Source: MWH-TA3 sp044353905
Lineage (GTDB): Bacteria > Actinomycetota > Actinomycetes > Actinomycetales > Microbacteriaceae
Assembly: GCA_044353905.1 (NCBI GenBank)
Contig: JBILBA010000001.1
Coordinates: forward strand, 62,001-126,000
Direction of reading: 5' to 3'
Length of the DNA stretch: 64,000 bases
Each line of letters starts with the position of its first letter. Position 1 is the stretch's first letter. Made by a program: the position numbers and the translations under genes. Under the pieces are notes generated by a model that made no database searches, had not been told where the DNA came from, and saw only the letters and a list, made by a program, of their open reading frames with translations. Positions 51,577 to 59,791 of this stretch are shown here, in pieces.

Positions 51577-52458
51577 CTACGAACCGTGGACGAGTTGTGC
51601 AGCGGCATCGACGGCTTTCGCCACTTCTCCGCTTCCGGGGTACAGCAACGATCGACCGACGACGAGTCCGCGCACGCCGGGAAGTGTGAGGGCGTGGGCC
51701 CACCTTTCGATGAGTTCGGCCTCGTTGTCACCCGGGTCCCCGCCGAGCAAAAGGGTCGGAAGTGTCGTCGACGCCATGACGCGTTCCATATCCGGAACGA
51801 CGGGGAGTTTGAGCCACGAGTATGCACTCGAGTTTCCGAGACCCGCCGCGATCGCGACCGAGAGAATGACCTGGTCAGTCGACAGGTTGTTGGTGATCGA
51901 TCCGCCGACCCATTCACTCATGAACGGTTCGAGCATGATGGGGATTTCGAGTTCGGCCGCCTCGCTCACAGCGAATGCCGTCGATTCGAGAGTGTCGACG
52001 GTCGCCTCATCCTTGAGGTTGATGCGCACGAGGTTCTTGGCGAAGTCGAGGCCGTCACGCTGGATGGCCGGCATGTCGTAGGCCGTGTACCGGTCGTCCA
52101 TTTCGAAGGACGAGCCGCGCAACCCGCCGCGATTCATCGAACCGACCACGATCTTGTTGTCGAGGAGTCCGAGAAGTGCGAGGTCGTCGATGATGTCGGG
52201 CGTTCCGAGCACACCGTCGACACCGGGACGGTCCAGCGCGATTGCGAGGTTGGTCAAGAGTTCATAGCGGTCCGACATCGCGGTGGGGTTCGACCCGACG
52301 GCGAGCGCCCCGCGGGCGGGGTGGTCGGCGGCGACGATCATGAGTCGACCGTCACCGGCGAGGAGCTCGCGGCGCTGACGGTTCGCGTAGACCTCGGCAA
52401 GTCGGCCGGGGTTCGTCGCACGCGTTTCGCGCAGCGCGTCAAAGTCGAGTTTCACCAT
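51577..52458 (-). CDS. (beta/alpha)8 aldolase-like protein of inositol clusters (Cgl0159-type)
   Basis: A 293-residue TIM-barrel protein resembling deoxyribose-phosphate/class I aldolases. Notable segments: LMIVAADHPARGAL, NLVRINLKDEAT, the active-site-like PIMLEPFMSEW, SWLKLPVV with a barrel lysine, and LLLGGDPGD. This family accompanies actinobacterial iol genes and is a good candidate for cleaving 6-phospho-5-dehydro-2-deoxygluconate, the IolJ step. Its ATG overlaps the iolC stop by one base (TAATG), so translation is coupled. Function is inferred from context. Confidence 0.72.
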   Translation of the reverse strand: MVKLDFDALRETRATNPGRLAEVYANRQRRELLAGDGRLMIVAADHPARGALAVGSNPTAMSDRYELLTNLAIALDRPGVDGVLGTPDIIDDLALLGLLDNKIVVGSMNRGGLRGSSFEMDDRYTAYDMPAIQRDGLDFAKNLVRINLKDEATVDTLESTAFAVSEAAELEIPIMLEPFMSEWVGGSITNNLSTDQVILSVAIAAGLGNSSAYSWLKLPVVPDMERVMASTTLPTLLLGGDPGDNEAELIERWAHALTLPGVRGLVVGRSLLYPGSGEVAKAVDAAAQLVHGS

Positions 52459-53405
52459 TACGAGATCTCCTTCATGATGGCGAGTACCTCGTCGGTCGTC
52501 GGCATCGCCGTCGAACACTCGAGGCGTGACGCCACGATCGCACCCGCCACGTTGGCGAAGCGAAGAACTTCTTCCAGTTCCCAGCCTTGGATGAGCCCGT
52601 AGCAGAGCGCGCCGCCGAACGAGTCACCGGCTCCGAGTCCATTGACAACGTCGACGAAGTACGGGGGAACTTCGACGGCACCGTCGCGCGTCTTGGCGAG
52701 TACCCCCTTGGGACCCTGCTTGACGATGGCGAGTTCGATGCCGCGGTCGAGGAGAGCATCGGCAGCGCGGTGTGGTTCGGTTTCACCCACGGCGACCTGG
52801 CACTCTTCTTTGTTGCCGACGGCAACCGTGACTTTGGATAGGGCGGAAGCCGCTTCGGTCGTCGCGAGTTCGGGAGAATCCCAGAACATCTCGCGATAGT
52901 CGAGGTCGAGGATCGTGAGTGGCTTGCGCCCGCGCGCGTCCCACGCGGCGTGGTGTGCCCCGCGCGACGGTTCTTGGCTGAGTCCCGTCAACGTCGACCA
53001 ATAGATGGTCGCATCGCGAATCGCGTCGAGGTCCAATTCCGACGCTTTGATCTCAAGATCGGGCGCTTTTGGCTCGCGGTAAAAGTAGAGCGGGAAGTCA
53101 TCCGGCGGGTAAATCTCGCAAAACACAACCGGGGTGTTCAAACCTTCGACACCGGACACGAATTGGTCGCTGACACCGAGGCGCACGAGTTCGTTGTGAA
53201 CGAACTTTCCGAACGGGTCGTTCCCGGTGCGAGTGATGACCGCCGAACGGAGGCCGTGCTTGGCTGCGGCCACAGCGACGTTGGTCGCACTTCCGCCGAG
53301 GAACTTGCCGAAACTGGTGACGTCCTCGAGACCGACACCAATCTGCAACGGATAGATGTCGATGCCGACGCGACCAATCGTCATCACGTCAAAAGGGGTT
53401 GTCAT
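52458..53405 (-). CDS. iolC: 5-dehydro-2-deoxygluconokinase
   Basis: PfkB-family kinase phosphorylating 5-dehydro-2-deoxygluconate. The 315-residue protein has IGRVGIDIYPLQ and FGKFLGGSATNVAVAAAKHG at the start and the catalytic NGLGAGDSFGGAL near residue 260. ATG at 53405 begins MTTPFDVMTIGRVG. A TGTTAGGACA-type operator lies about 50 bases upstream. It heads the iolC - aldolase - mmsA operon. Confidence 0.93.
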   Translation of the reverse strand: MTTPFDVMTIGRVGIDIYPLQIGVGLEDVTSFGKFLGGSATNVAVAAAKHGLRSAVITRTGNDPFGKFVHNELVRLGVSDQFVSGVEGLNTPVVFCEIYPPDDFPLYFYREPKAPDLEIKASELDLDAIRDATIYWSTLTGLSQEPSRGAHHAAWDARGRKPLTILDLDYREMFWDSPELATTEAASALSKVTVAVGNKEECQVAVGETEPHRAADALLDRGIELAIVKQGPKGVLAKTRDGAVEVPPYFVDVVNGLGAGDSFGGALCYGLIQGWELEEVLRFANVAGAIVASRLECSTAMPTTDEVLAIMKEIS

Positions 53406-53452
53406 GGTCCAAGCTTTCGATGTTGAGTGGCGCCGAGTATCGTCTGACACCT

Positions 53453-53464
53453 ATGTTAGGACAT
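53453..53464. promoter_or_regulatory. Candidate GntR operator upstream of iolC
   Basis: ATGT-TAGG-ACAT, a 4-4-4 dyad sharing its ten-base core with the site at 49051. On the minus strand it overlaps TAACAT, a plausible -10. Confidence 0.55.
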
Positions 53465-53554
53465 ATAGACGTGTTTCGCTAACTCGTTGCGAATTCTGAG
53501 CGTTATGCCCCCGCAATCCGCTTACACGGGGGTGGTCGCTGTCACACTAAGAAC

Positions 53555-54835
53555 ATGGACATGATCATCTATCTCGCAATCGGGCTCGTCGTCGGCGCCG
53601 TCATCGGAATTCTCGTCGGGCGATACGTAATGGCGTCATCGTCGGGTGACGCGGTCACGGTCGCGGGGCTCACCGCCACCACAGAACTGCAACAGCAGCG
53701 AATCGTGGAACTTCAGGGCTTCCTCGACGAGTTCCGCGAAAAAGAGGCGAAGCGGGGCGCCGAAGACAACGCGGTCATGACCAAGTTAGAACCGGTGACG
53801 CTGATGCTCACACAGCTGGGCGAATCGGTGCGCATTATGGAAAACGAACGCGGGAACCAGTACACGTCGGTCGTGGATGCCCTGCGAATTTCGGGCGAAA
53901 AGACCGAAAAACTGACGGGACTGACCGCCGGCCTCAAGGCGGCGCTCGGCTCCGGAGGATCCTCGAACGTCCGTGGCGGCTGGGGTGAACACCAAATGCG
54001 CCGGCTCATCGAAGCCGCGGGGCTGGTTGAACACGCCGACTTCAACACTCAGGTGCAAGTCGACGCGATCGATGACGATGGGAAAAAGGGCCGTCCAGAC
54101 CTCGTTGTCCACCTACCGGGCGACCGCCACATCATCATCGATTCAAAAGTGCCCACCAGCGCTTACATGGAAGCCGTCGACGCGGCCGCCGAGGGTCGCG
54201 ACAACACGGCGCTTCTCAAGAAGCACGCCGCCGAGGTCCGCGCGCACATGAAGAACATCCGCGATCGGAAGTACACCGTCAAACTCAGTGGCAGCGCCGA
54301 CTACGTGATCATGTTTGTCCCCAGCGAAACGATTCTCACCGCCGCACTCAATGCAGACCCCGGCCTCTACGACGACGCACTGGACATGAACATTGCGCTG
54401 GTGTCGCCGAACGTGCTGTTTATGTCGCTCAAATCGATTGCCTTTCTTTGGCACCAGCAAGAACAGTTCGAAAAGGTTCACGTCATTGTCGACCTCGGGA
54501 AAGCGCTGTACTCCGAGTTCTACAGCCTTGCCGATCTCGTCAAGACGTTGGGCAACCACTTTGGCACCGCGTTGAACTCTTTCAACTCTGTCGTGAGCAA
54601 GATGAACGGTGGCTTGCTTCGCGCAGCCAAGGCTCTGCCCGGGTCGGCGAGTGCTGACATGCCGGCGGTCACCCCAGTGACCAAGGCGGTGACGTCACCC
54701 AAGGTCGACAAGTACCCAAAGCCGGACGCCGACGCGCTCGAACTCGACACCGTCATGAGCGTCAACGCTGAGGAATTAGAAATCTTCGACGAGCAGACCA
54801 CAATGGACACAGATGGAGAAGCCGACTCGAAGTAA
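53555..54835 (+). CDS. rmuC: DNA recombination protein RmuC
   Basis: A 426-residue RmuC-family protein, which limits inversions at short repeats and has a nuclease-like core. An N-terminal membrane helix (IIYLAIGLVVGAVIGILVG), a coiled-coil stretch (about 35-75) and the conserved core GGWGEHQMRRLIEAAGL, PDLVVHLPGDRHIIIDSKVP, FVPSETILTAAL are visible. ATG at 53555 with CACACT six bases upstream, a weak version of the local promoter pattern. It overlaps the MFS gene by 23 bases. Confidence 0.92.
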   Translation: MDMIIYLAIGLVVGAVIGILVGRYVMASSSGDAVTVAGLTATTELQQQRIVELQGFLDEFREKEAKRGAEDNAVMTKLEPVTLMLTQLGESVRIMENERGNQYTSVVDALRISGEKTEKLTGLTAGLKAALGSGGSSNVRGGWGEHQMRRLIEAAGLVEHADFNTQVQVDAIDDDGKKGRPDLVVHLPGDRHIIIDSKVPTSAYMEAVDAAAEGRDNTALLKKHAAEVRAHMKNIRDRKYTVKLSGSADYVIMFVPSETILTAALNADPGLYDDALDMNIALVSPNVLFMSLKSIAFLWHQQEQFEKVHVIVDLGKALYSEFYSLADLVKTLGNHFGTALNSFNSVVSKMNGGLLRAAKALPGSASADMPAVTPVTKAVTSPKVDKYPKPDADALELDTVMSVNAEELEIFDEQTTMDTDGEADSK

Positions 54836-56024
54836 GACCGCCCTCCGCGACAGTGTTGTTGCGGTGATCGGTGTCATCCTCATCGCGGCGAACACCCGTT
54901 CCGCGGTCTCGGGGCTCTCCCCCATTTACGACATCATCAACCAGGACGTTCCGCTCGGAATCAACGCCCGGGCTGTTCTCGGTTCGCTCGCACCAATCGG
55001 GTTTGTGATCGGTGGGCTATTGACGCCGCGACTCACGCGTCGCGTCGGGCTCGAATGGAATCTCGTCACACTCATCGCGCTCATCGCGATTGGGCACACG
55101 GTCCGCGCATTCGCCACGGACTGGACTGTTCTCGCGATCGGTTCGGCTATCGCGCTGATCGGGTCGGGGATGGGGAACGTGTCGCTCCCCCCGACCATAA
55201 AGAAATACTTCCCCCACCACATCGGGCCGATGTCGGCGACGTACATCACATTCGTCTCGCTCGGTTCCGTCATCCCCCCGCTCATCGCCGTGCCGCTCAG
55301 CGAGGCGATGTCGTGGCAATTCACGATGGCGATCTGGGCGACGTTCGCCGCCGTCACCCTCATACCCTGGTTCGTCGAGATACGGTCGGGGCGCAATTCG
55401 GGCGACCCACTCGGCTCGGTTGTCGGTCGCAAACTGGCACTCACCAAATCCCCCACCGCGTGGGCAATTGCGGTCGCGTTCGCGGTGTCGAGCATCGCGG
55501 GCTACGGAATGTTCGCGTGGCTACCGGACATCGCCAAGGACGTTGTCGGGATGACCGAATTCGAGGGTGGACTTATGCTTTCGGTCTTTGCAATCGCGGG
55601 AACGCCAATGGCGCTTGCCATGCCCCTCATCGCGGCTCGCATTCGGAACGTCGGCTGGCTCGCTGTGCTCGGTGGGTTACTGATCTTCGTGGGGTTCGGC
55701 GGAATGTTGGTCGCGCCGACCGTAGCGCCCTACCTCTGGGTTGTTCTCTTCGGCGCAGGCCCTCTGCTATTCCCCCTGTCACTCGTGCTGATTAACCTGC
55801 GCACGGAATCCACCTCGGCGTCTCTGCAACTGAGCGCATTCACTCAGTTCTTCGCCTATTCGGTAGCGGCAACCGTTCCCCCATTGATGGGATTGTCACG
55901 CGCGATCACCGGATCCTGGAGCATCGCGTTGGCCTGCCTCGCGCTTTCGGGGATCGCTGCCGGCTGGTCTGCTGTGGTCTTGTCGCGAAACAACACCGTC
56001 GAATCGGAACTGGCCTCGAGTTAG
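54813..56024 (+). CDS. MFS transporter, CynX/NimT family
   Basis: A 403-residue major facilitator resembling the cyanate/nitroimidazole (CynX/NimT) group: AANTRSAVSGLSPIYD at the start, LTRRVGLEWNLV after helix 2 and IGSGMGNVSLPPTIKKYFP. The transported compound is unknown. Its start lies inside the end of rmuC (23-base overlap), indicating coupled translation. Its stop overlaps the glpX stop on the other strand. Confidence 0.88.
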   Translation: MEKPTRSKTALRDSVVAVIGVILIAANTRSAVSGLSPIYDIINQDVPLGINARAVLGSLAPIGFVIGGLLTPRLTRRVGLEWNLVTLIALIAIGHTVRAFATDWTVLAIGSAIALIGSGMGNVSLPPTIKKYFPHHIGPMSATYITFVSLGSVIPPLIAVPLSEAMSWQFTMAIWATFAAVTLIPWFVEIRSGRNSGDPLGSVVGRKLALTKSPTAWAIAVAFAVSSIAGYGMFAWLPDIAKDVVGMTEFEGGLMLSVFAIAGTPMALAMPLIAARIRNVGWLAVLGGLLIFVGFGGMLVAPTVAPYLWVVLFGAGPLLFPLSLVLINLRTESTSASLQLSAFTQFFAYSVAATVPPLMGLSRAITGSWSIALACLALSGIAAGWSAVVLSRNNTVESELASS

Positions 56025-56995
56025 TCCAGCCAGCGCTCGGCGAGATAATCCGAATTCACTCGACGGACGGTGCCCGAACGCGAACGGAAAATCACGCTCT
56101 CGGTTCGCAACCATTTGCCTTCGGGGCGAACACCGCGAACCAATTCGCCGTCCGTGACGCCGGTTGCGACAAAGAACGTGTTGTCGCTGGCAACAAGTTC
56201 GTCGGCCGAATAGACGTAGTCGAATTTGAGGCCGGCAGCGAGACCGCGTTCGCGCTCGTCGTCCGAACCCCACTGCAGACGTCCCTGGATGAATCCGCCG
56301 AGGGCCTTGATCGCACACGTCACGGCGACCCCCTCGGGGCTTCCGCCGACGCCGTAACACATGTCGATTCGGTTGTCTGCTCTAGCCGCGTTGATGCCGG
56401 CGGCGACGTCTCCGTCGAGAATCAACCGCGTGTGCGCACCGGCCGTGCGAATCTCTTCGATCGCATCGGCATGACGCGGACGATCGAGAATCGCGACCTT
56501 GATTTCACTGACCGGCTTTTTCTTGGCCTTCGCAAGGGCTTTGATGTTGTCCGTCAGCGATTGAGATAAATCGATGACTCCGTGTCCTTGCTCGTTCGAC
56601 ACCAATTTTTCCATGTAGAACACGCTCGACGCATCGAGCATCGAGCCGCGATCGGACACGGCGAGCATCGAGATTGCGTGGCCGCGACCGGCTGCCGTCA
56701 GGCTCGTGCCGTCGATCGGGTCGACTGCGATGTCGCATTCGGGTCCCGAGCCGGTTCCGACAACTTCGCCGTTGAAGAGCATCGGGGCGTTGTCCTTTTC
56801 GCCTTCGCCGATGACGATGGTTCCCTGGAAGTTGACCGTGCCCAGAAACTTTCGCATCGCGTCGACCGCAGCGCCGTCAGCGGCGTTTTTGTCACCCCGA
56901 CCGATGAACGGGTGAGCGCGAATCGCTGCCGCCTCCGTCGAGCGAACCAGTTCGAGGGCGAGGTTGCGATCCGGATGAGCGAACTGGTTTGTCAT
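56021..56995 (-). CDS. glpX: Fructose-1,6-bisphosphatase class II
   Basis: Gluconeogenic phosphatase, lithium-sensitive family. The 324-residue protein has GRGDKNAADGAAVDAMR, the metal site IGEGEKDNAPML and DIAVDPIDGT, and GVGGSPEGV. The ATG at 56995 (MTNQFAHPDRNLALELVR) has CAGGGGAC upstream; a longer upstream frame lacks family similarity. It is divergent from fba, the enzyme acting immediately before it in gluconeogenesis. Confidence 0.95.
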   Translation of the reverse strand: MTNQFAHPDRNLALELVRSTEAAAIRAHPFIGRGDKNAADGAAVDAMRKFLGTVNFQGTIVIGEGEKDNAPMLFNGEVVGTGSGPECDIAVDPIDGTSLTAAGRGHAISMLAVSDRGSMLDASSVFYMEKLVSNEQGHGVIDLSQSLTDNIKALAKAKKKPVSEIKVAILDRPRHADAIEEIRTAGAHTRLILDGDVAAGINAARADNRIDMCYGVGGSPEGVAVTCAIKALGGFIQGRLQWGSDDERERGLAAGLKFDYVYSADELVASDNTFFVATGVTDGELVRGVRPEGKWLRTESVIFRSRSGTVRRVNSDYLAERWLD

Positions 56996-57119
56996 GAAAG
57001 TCCCCTGTGTCAGGTGAATTGCGAACTCGTCGCGGGTGAATCGGTGTGACACCAGACTATCCGTTCGCCCCCGCCAGTAGAATGAACGCGCGCACTCGCC
57101 CCTCATTTCAAGGAGAACC

Positions 57120-58148
57120 ATGCCCGTCGCAACGCCGGACCAATACGCCGAAATGCTGGACACCGCCAAGAAGAACGTCTTCGCGTTTCCCGCAATCAAT
57201 GTCTCGTCGTCGTCGACAATCAACGCGGTGTTGCAGGGACTCACCGAAGCCGGTTCCGACGGGATTATTCAGGTCACGACGGGTGGCGCTGACTTTTTCG
57301 CGGGTCACACCGTCAAGGCGCGAGCCACCGGCGCACTCGCGATGGCGAGGTTCGTCCACGAGGTCGCCAAGTCGTACCCGATCACCGTCGCGGTTCACAC
57401 CGACCACTGCTCCAAAGACGCACTCGACGGATTCGTCTTCCCGCTCATCGAAGCGAGTGAAGAGGAAGTCAAAGCCGGCCGCAACCCGATTTTCCAGTCG
57501 CACATGTGGGACGGGTCGGCAGTTCCCCTCGCCGAGAACCTCGAAATCGCTCAAGCCATCCTGAAAAAGACCAAGAACATCAACGCGATTCTCGAGGTCG
57601 AGATCGGTGTCGTCGGTGGCGAAGAAGACGGCGTCAGTCACGACATCAACGACAACCTGTACACGACGCTCGATGACACCATCGCAATGGTCGAAGCTCT
57701 GGGGTTCGGCGAAAACGGTCGTTACATGGCGGCGCTCACCTTCGGAAACGTGCACGGCGTGTACAAACCAGGGAACGTGAAACTGCGCCCAGAGATCTTG
57801 GCCGACATCCAAGACGGTCTGGCGAAAAAATATGGCACCGAGGCGAAACCCCTCGACCTCGTCTTTCACGGCGGATCGGGTTCGACCGAAGACGAGATCT
57901 TCGAGGCCGTCCGTAACGGCGTCGTCAAGATGAATCTCGACACCGACACCCAATACGCGTTCACTCGATCGGTCGCCGACACGATGTTCACGAATTATTC
58001 CGGTGTGCTCAAGGTCGACGGCGAAGTCGGAAACAAAAAGGTCTACGACCCGCGTTCGTGGGGCAAGCTCGCCGAAACGGCGATGGCGTCACGAGTTGTT
58101 GATTACGCAAAGCAACTCGGCTCGGCCGGCCACGCACTGTCCCGTTAG
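57120..58148 (+). CDS. fba: Fructose-bisphosphate aldolase class II
   Basis: Zinc-dependent aldolase of glycolysis and gluconeogenesis. The 342-residue protein has the zinc histidines in HTDHCSKD, the ligand glutamate in EVEIGVVGGEEDG and the phosphate-binding VFHGGSGST and KMNLDTDTQYA. ATG at 57120 with AAGGAGAA; a TAGAAT at 57078 may be its -10, giving a leader of about 35 bases. Converges on ispH with a four-base overlap. Confidence 0.97.
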   Translation: MPVATPDQYAEMLDTAKKNVFAFPAINVSSSSTINAVLQGLTEAGSDGIIQVTTGGADFFAGHTVKARATGALAMARFVHEVAKSYPITVAVHTDHCSKDALDGFVFPLIEASEEEVKAGRNPIFQSHMWDGSAVPLAENLEIAQAILKKTKNINAILEVEIGVVGGEEDGVSHDINDNLYTTLDDTIAMVEALGFGENGRYMAALTFGNVHGVYKPGNVKLRPEILADIQDGLAKKYGTEAKPLDLVFHGGSGSTEDEIFEAVRNGVVKMNLDTDTQYAFTRSVADTMFTNYSGVLKVDGEVGNKKVYDPRSWGKLAETAMASRVVDYAKQLGSAGHALSR

Positions 58149-59200
58149 GAAACGCGCCCCCCGAGGGGACGATCGCTGTCGCCGCGAAGTTCCTTCGGCA
58201 ACGAGAACATGAGGTCCTCGGTCGCGGTCGTTACCGTCTCGATGTGCGCGAATCCCGCTGCGCGAATGTCCGCGAGCAACTCGTCGACGAGGTATTCGGG
58301 AACGCTCGCACCAGACGAGATACCCATCGTCGAGACGCCCTCGAGCCACTCTTGCTTGACTTCGCTCGCGTAGTCGACGCGGTACGACGCACGCGCTCCG
58401 GCTTCTAGGGCCACCTCGACCAGGCGAACCGAGTTCGACGAGTTCGATGATCCAACAACGAGCACGAGGTCGCAGTCCGGCGCGATCTTCTTGATCGCGA
58501 CCTGACGGTTCTGGGTCGCGTAACAGATGTCGTCACTCGGCGGATCCTGCAGGTGCGGGAATCGGGCGCGCAAGCGACGAACGGTCTCCATCGTCTCGTC
58601 GACGGACAGTGTGGTCTGCGACAGCCAAATCAGATTTTCGTTGTCGGGGACCTCGATGACGTCGGCTTCTTCGGGGTTGTTGACAAGCGTCGTCTGGTCG
58701 GGTGCGTGGCCAATCGTGCCTTCGACTTCTTCGTGGCCTTCGTGGCCGACGAGCAGAATGTGGAATCCGGAACGCGAGAACCGTTCGGCCTCGCGGTGAA
58801 CCTTGGTGACGAGCGGGCAGGTCGCGTCGATCGCCATGAGGTTGCGGTCAAACGCGTCGCTCTTGACCTTCGGGGAAACGCCGTGGGCGCTGAAGACCAG
58901 GTGTGAGCCGTGGGGAACCTCGTCGACCTCGTTGACAAAGATGGCGCCGCGTTCCGTCAGTGATGCGACGACCTCGACGTTGTGAACGATTTCCTTGCGG
59001 ACGTAGACGGGTGCGCCGAATTGGTCGAGCGCTTTTTCGACCGCGACAACCGCGCGGTCAACGCCGGCGCAATACCCGCGCGGCGCAGCGAGCAAAACTT
59101 TCTTCGGGGCGTCGGTCGCAACCTCAACCAGTGGAGTATCGCGGACGGGATGAGCCTCGCGCAACTGAATGTTGATTTGGCCGTTCGTAACTGTGCTCAC
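58145..59200 (-). CDS. ispH: 4-hydroxy-3-methylbut-2-enyl diphosphate reductase
   Basis: Last enzyme of the MEP isoprenoid pathway, producing IPP and DMAPP with an Fe-S cluster. The 351-residue protein has the three cluster cysteines in APRGYCAGVDRA, IDATCPLVTKVH and DDICYATQNRQ, and FSAHGVSPKVK. GTG at 59200 with TAGACT exactly six bases upstream. It is not linked to other isoprenoid genes here. Confidence 0.97.
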   Translation of the reverse strand: MSTVTNGQINIQLREAHPVRDTPLVEVATDAPKKVLLAAPRGYCAGVDRAVVAVEKALDQFGAPVYVRKEIVHNVEVVASLTERGAIFVNEVDEVPHGSHLVFSAHGVSPKVKSDAFDRNLMAIDATCPLVTKVHREAERFSRSGFHILLVGHEGHEEVEGTIGHAPDQTTLVNNPEEADVIEVPDNENLIWLSQTTLSVDETMETVRRLRARFPHLQDPPSDDICYATQNRQVAIKKIAPDCDLVLVVGSSNSSNSVRLVEVALEAGARASYRVDYASEVKQEWLEGVSTMGISSGASVPEYLVDELLADIRAAGFAHIETVTTATEDLMFSLPKELRGDSDRPLGGRVS

Positions 59201-59206
59201 AGTTCC

Positions 59207-59212
59207 AGTCTA
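59207..59212 (-). promoter_or_regulatory. -10 element of leaderless ispH promoter
   Basis: TAGACT, then GGAACT, then GTG at 59200. Confidence 0.65.
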
Positions 59213-59216
59213 TGTT

Positions 59217-59723
59217 TCAGACGGCGGCCGCGAGGTCAGCCATCGACCGCCACTCGACCTTGCCGTCGGGGCCCGTCGCGACGAGGATGAAATCGGTTCC
59301 CTCTCGAGGGTCGGGAACATGCAGCCGAACCACGCTGTCCCCGTTGGTCCATTCGACGATCAACCCGTTCTCGTCCGAGTCCCATTCGTATTCCCCGTCG
59401 AACGCCCCGTGGGCTTTCCGCAACCCGGCGAGGTTCAACGTCGCCTTCGTGAGTGGCTCGCCCAATGCCGCCTCGACATCCGTTCGCTCGCCAATGAGGG
59501 CAGACATTGTGAAAACGACGGGCAGGTCGGTGAGCATCGCAATGATTCGGTCCATGAAATCGTCACCGTGGTCGGTGCTGGGCATTGCGTCAAGAACGAT
59601 GGGTTCGTCCTCGAAGCCGGTCTCGGGCGTCATCACCACGAGGTCGCGAAGGTAGAGGGGAACCATCCCAGCAGCGTTGTCGAGAGCGCCGAGGTCGTCA
59701 TAGATATAGGTAACGGGACGCAT
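59217..59723 (-). CDS. Hypothetical protein
   Basis: A 168-residue soluble acidic protein of no family I recognise. It starts RPVTYIYDDLGALDNAAG and contains GDDFMDRIIAMLTDLPVVF and LIVEWTNGDSVVRLHVPDP; it looks mixed alpha/beta with no signal peptide, membrane helix or cysteines. ATG at 59723 with GAAAGGA six bases upstream, supporting a real gene. It lies between the xseA promoter and ispH, on the minus strand. Confidence 0.65.
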   Translation of the reverse strand: MRPVTYIYDDLGALDNAAGMVPLYLRDLVVMTPETGFEDEPIVLDAMPSTDHGDDFMDRIIAMLTDLPVVFTMSALIGERTDVEAALGEPLTKATLNLAGLRKAHGAFDGEYEWDSDENGLIVEWTNGDSVVRLHVPDPREGTDFILVATGPDGKVEWRSMADLAAAV

Positions 59724-59779
59724 CAGATTCCTTTCCGCAAGACGCTTCCACAGTACCGTCCGCCGTCGGCGGTGACAGG

Positions 59780-59785
59780 TACGGT
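59780..59785 (+). promoter_or_regulatory. -10 element of leaderless xseA promoter
   Basis: TACGGT, then TAAACC, then ATG at 59792. Confidence 0.65.
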
Positions 59786-59791
59786 TAAACC

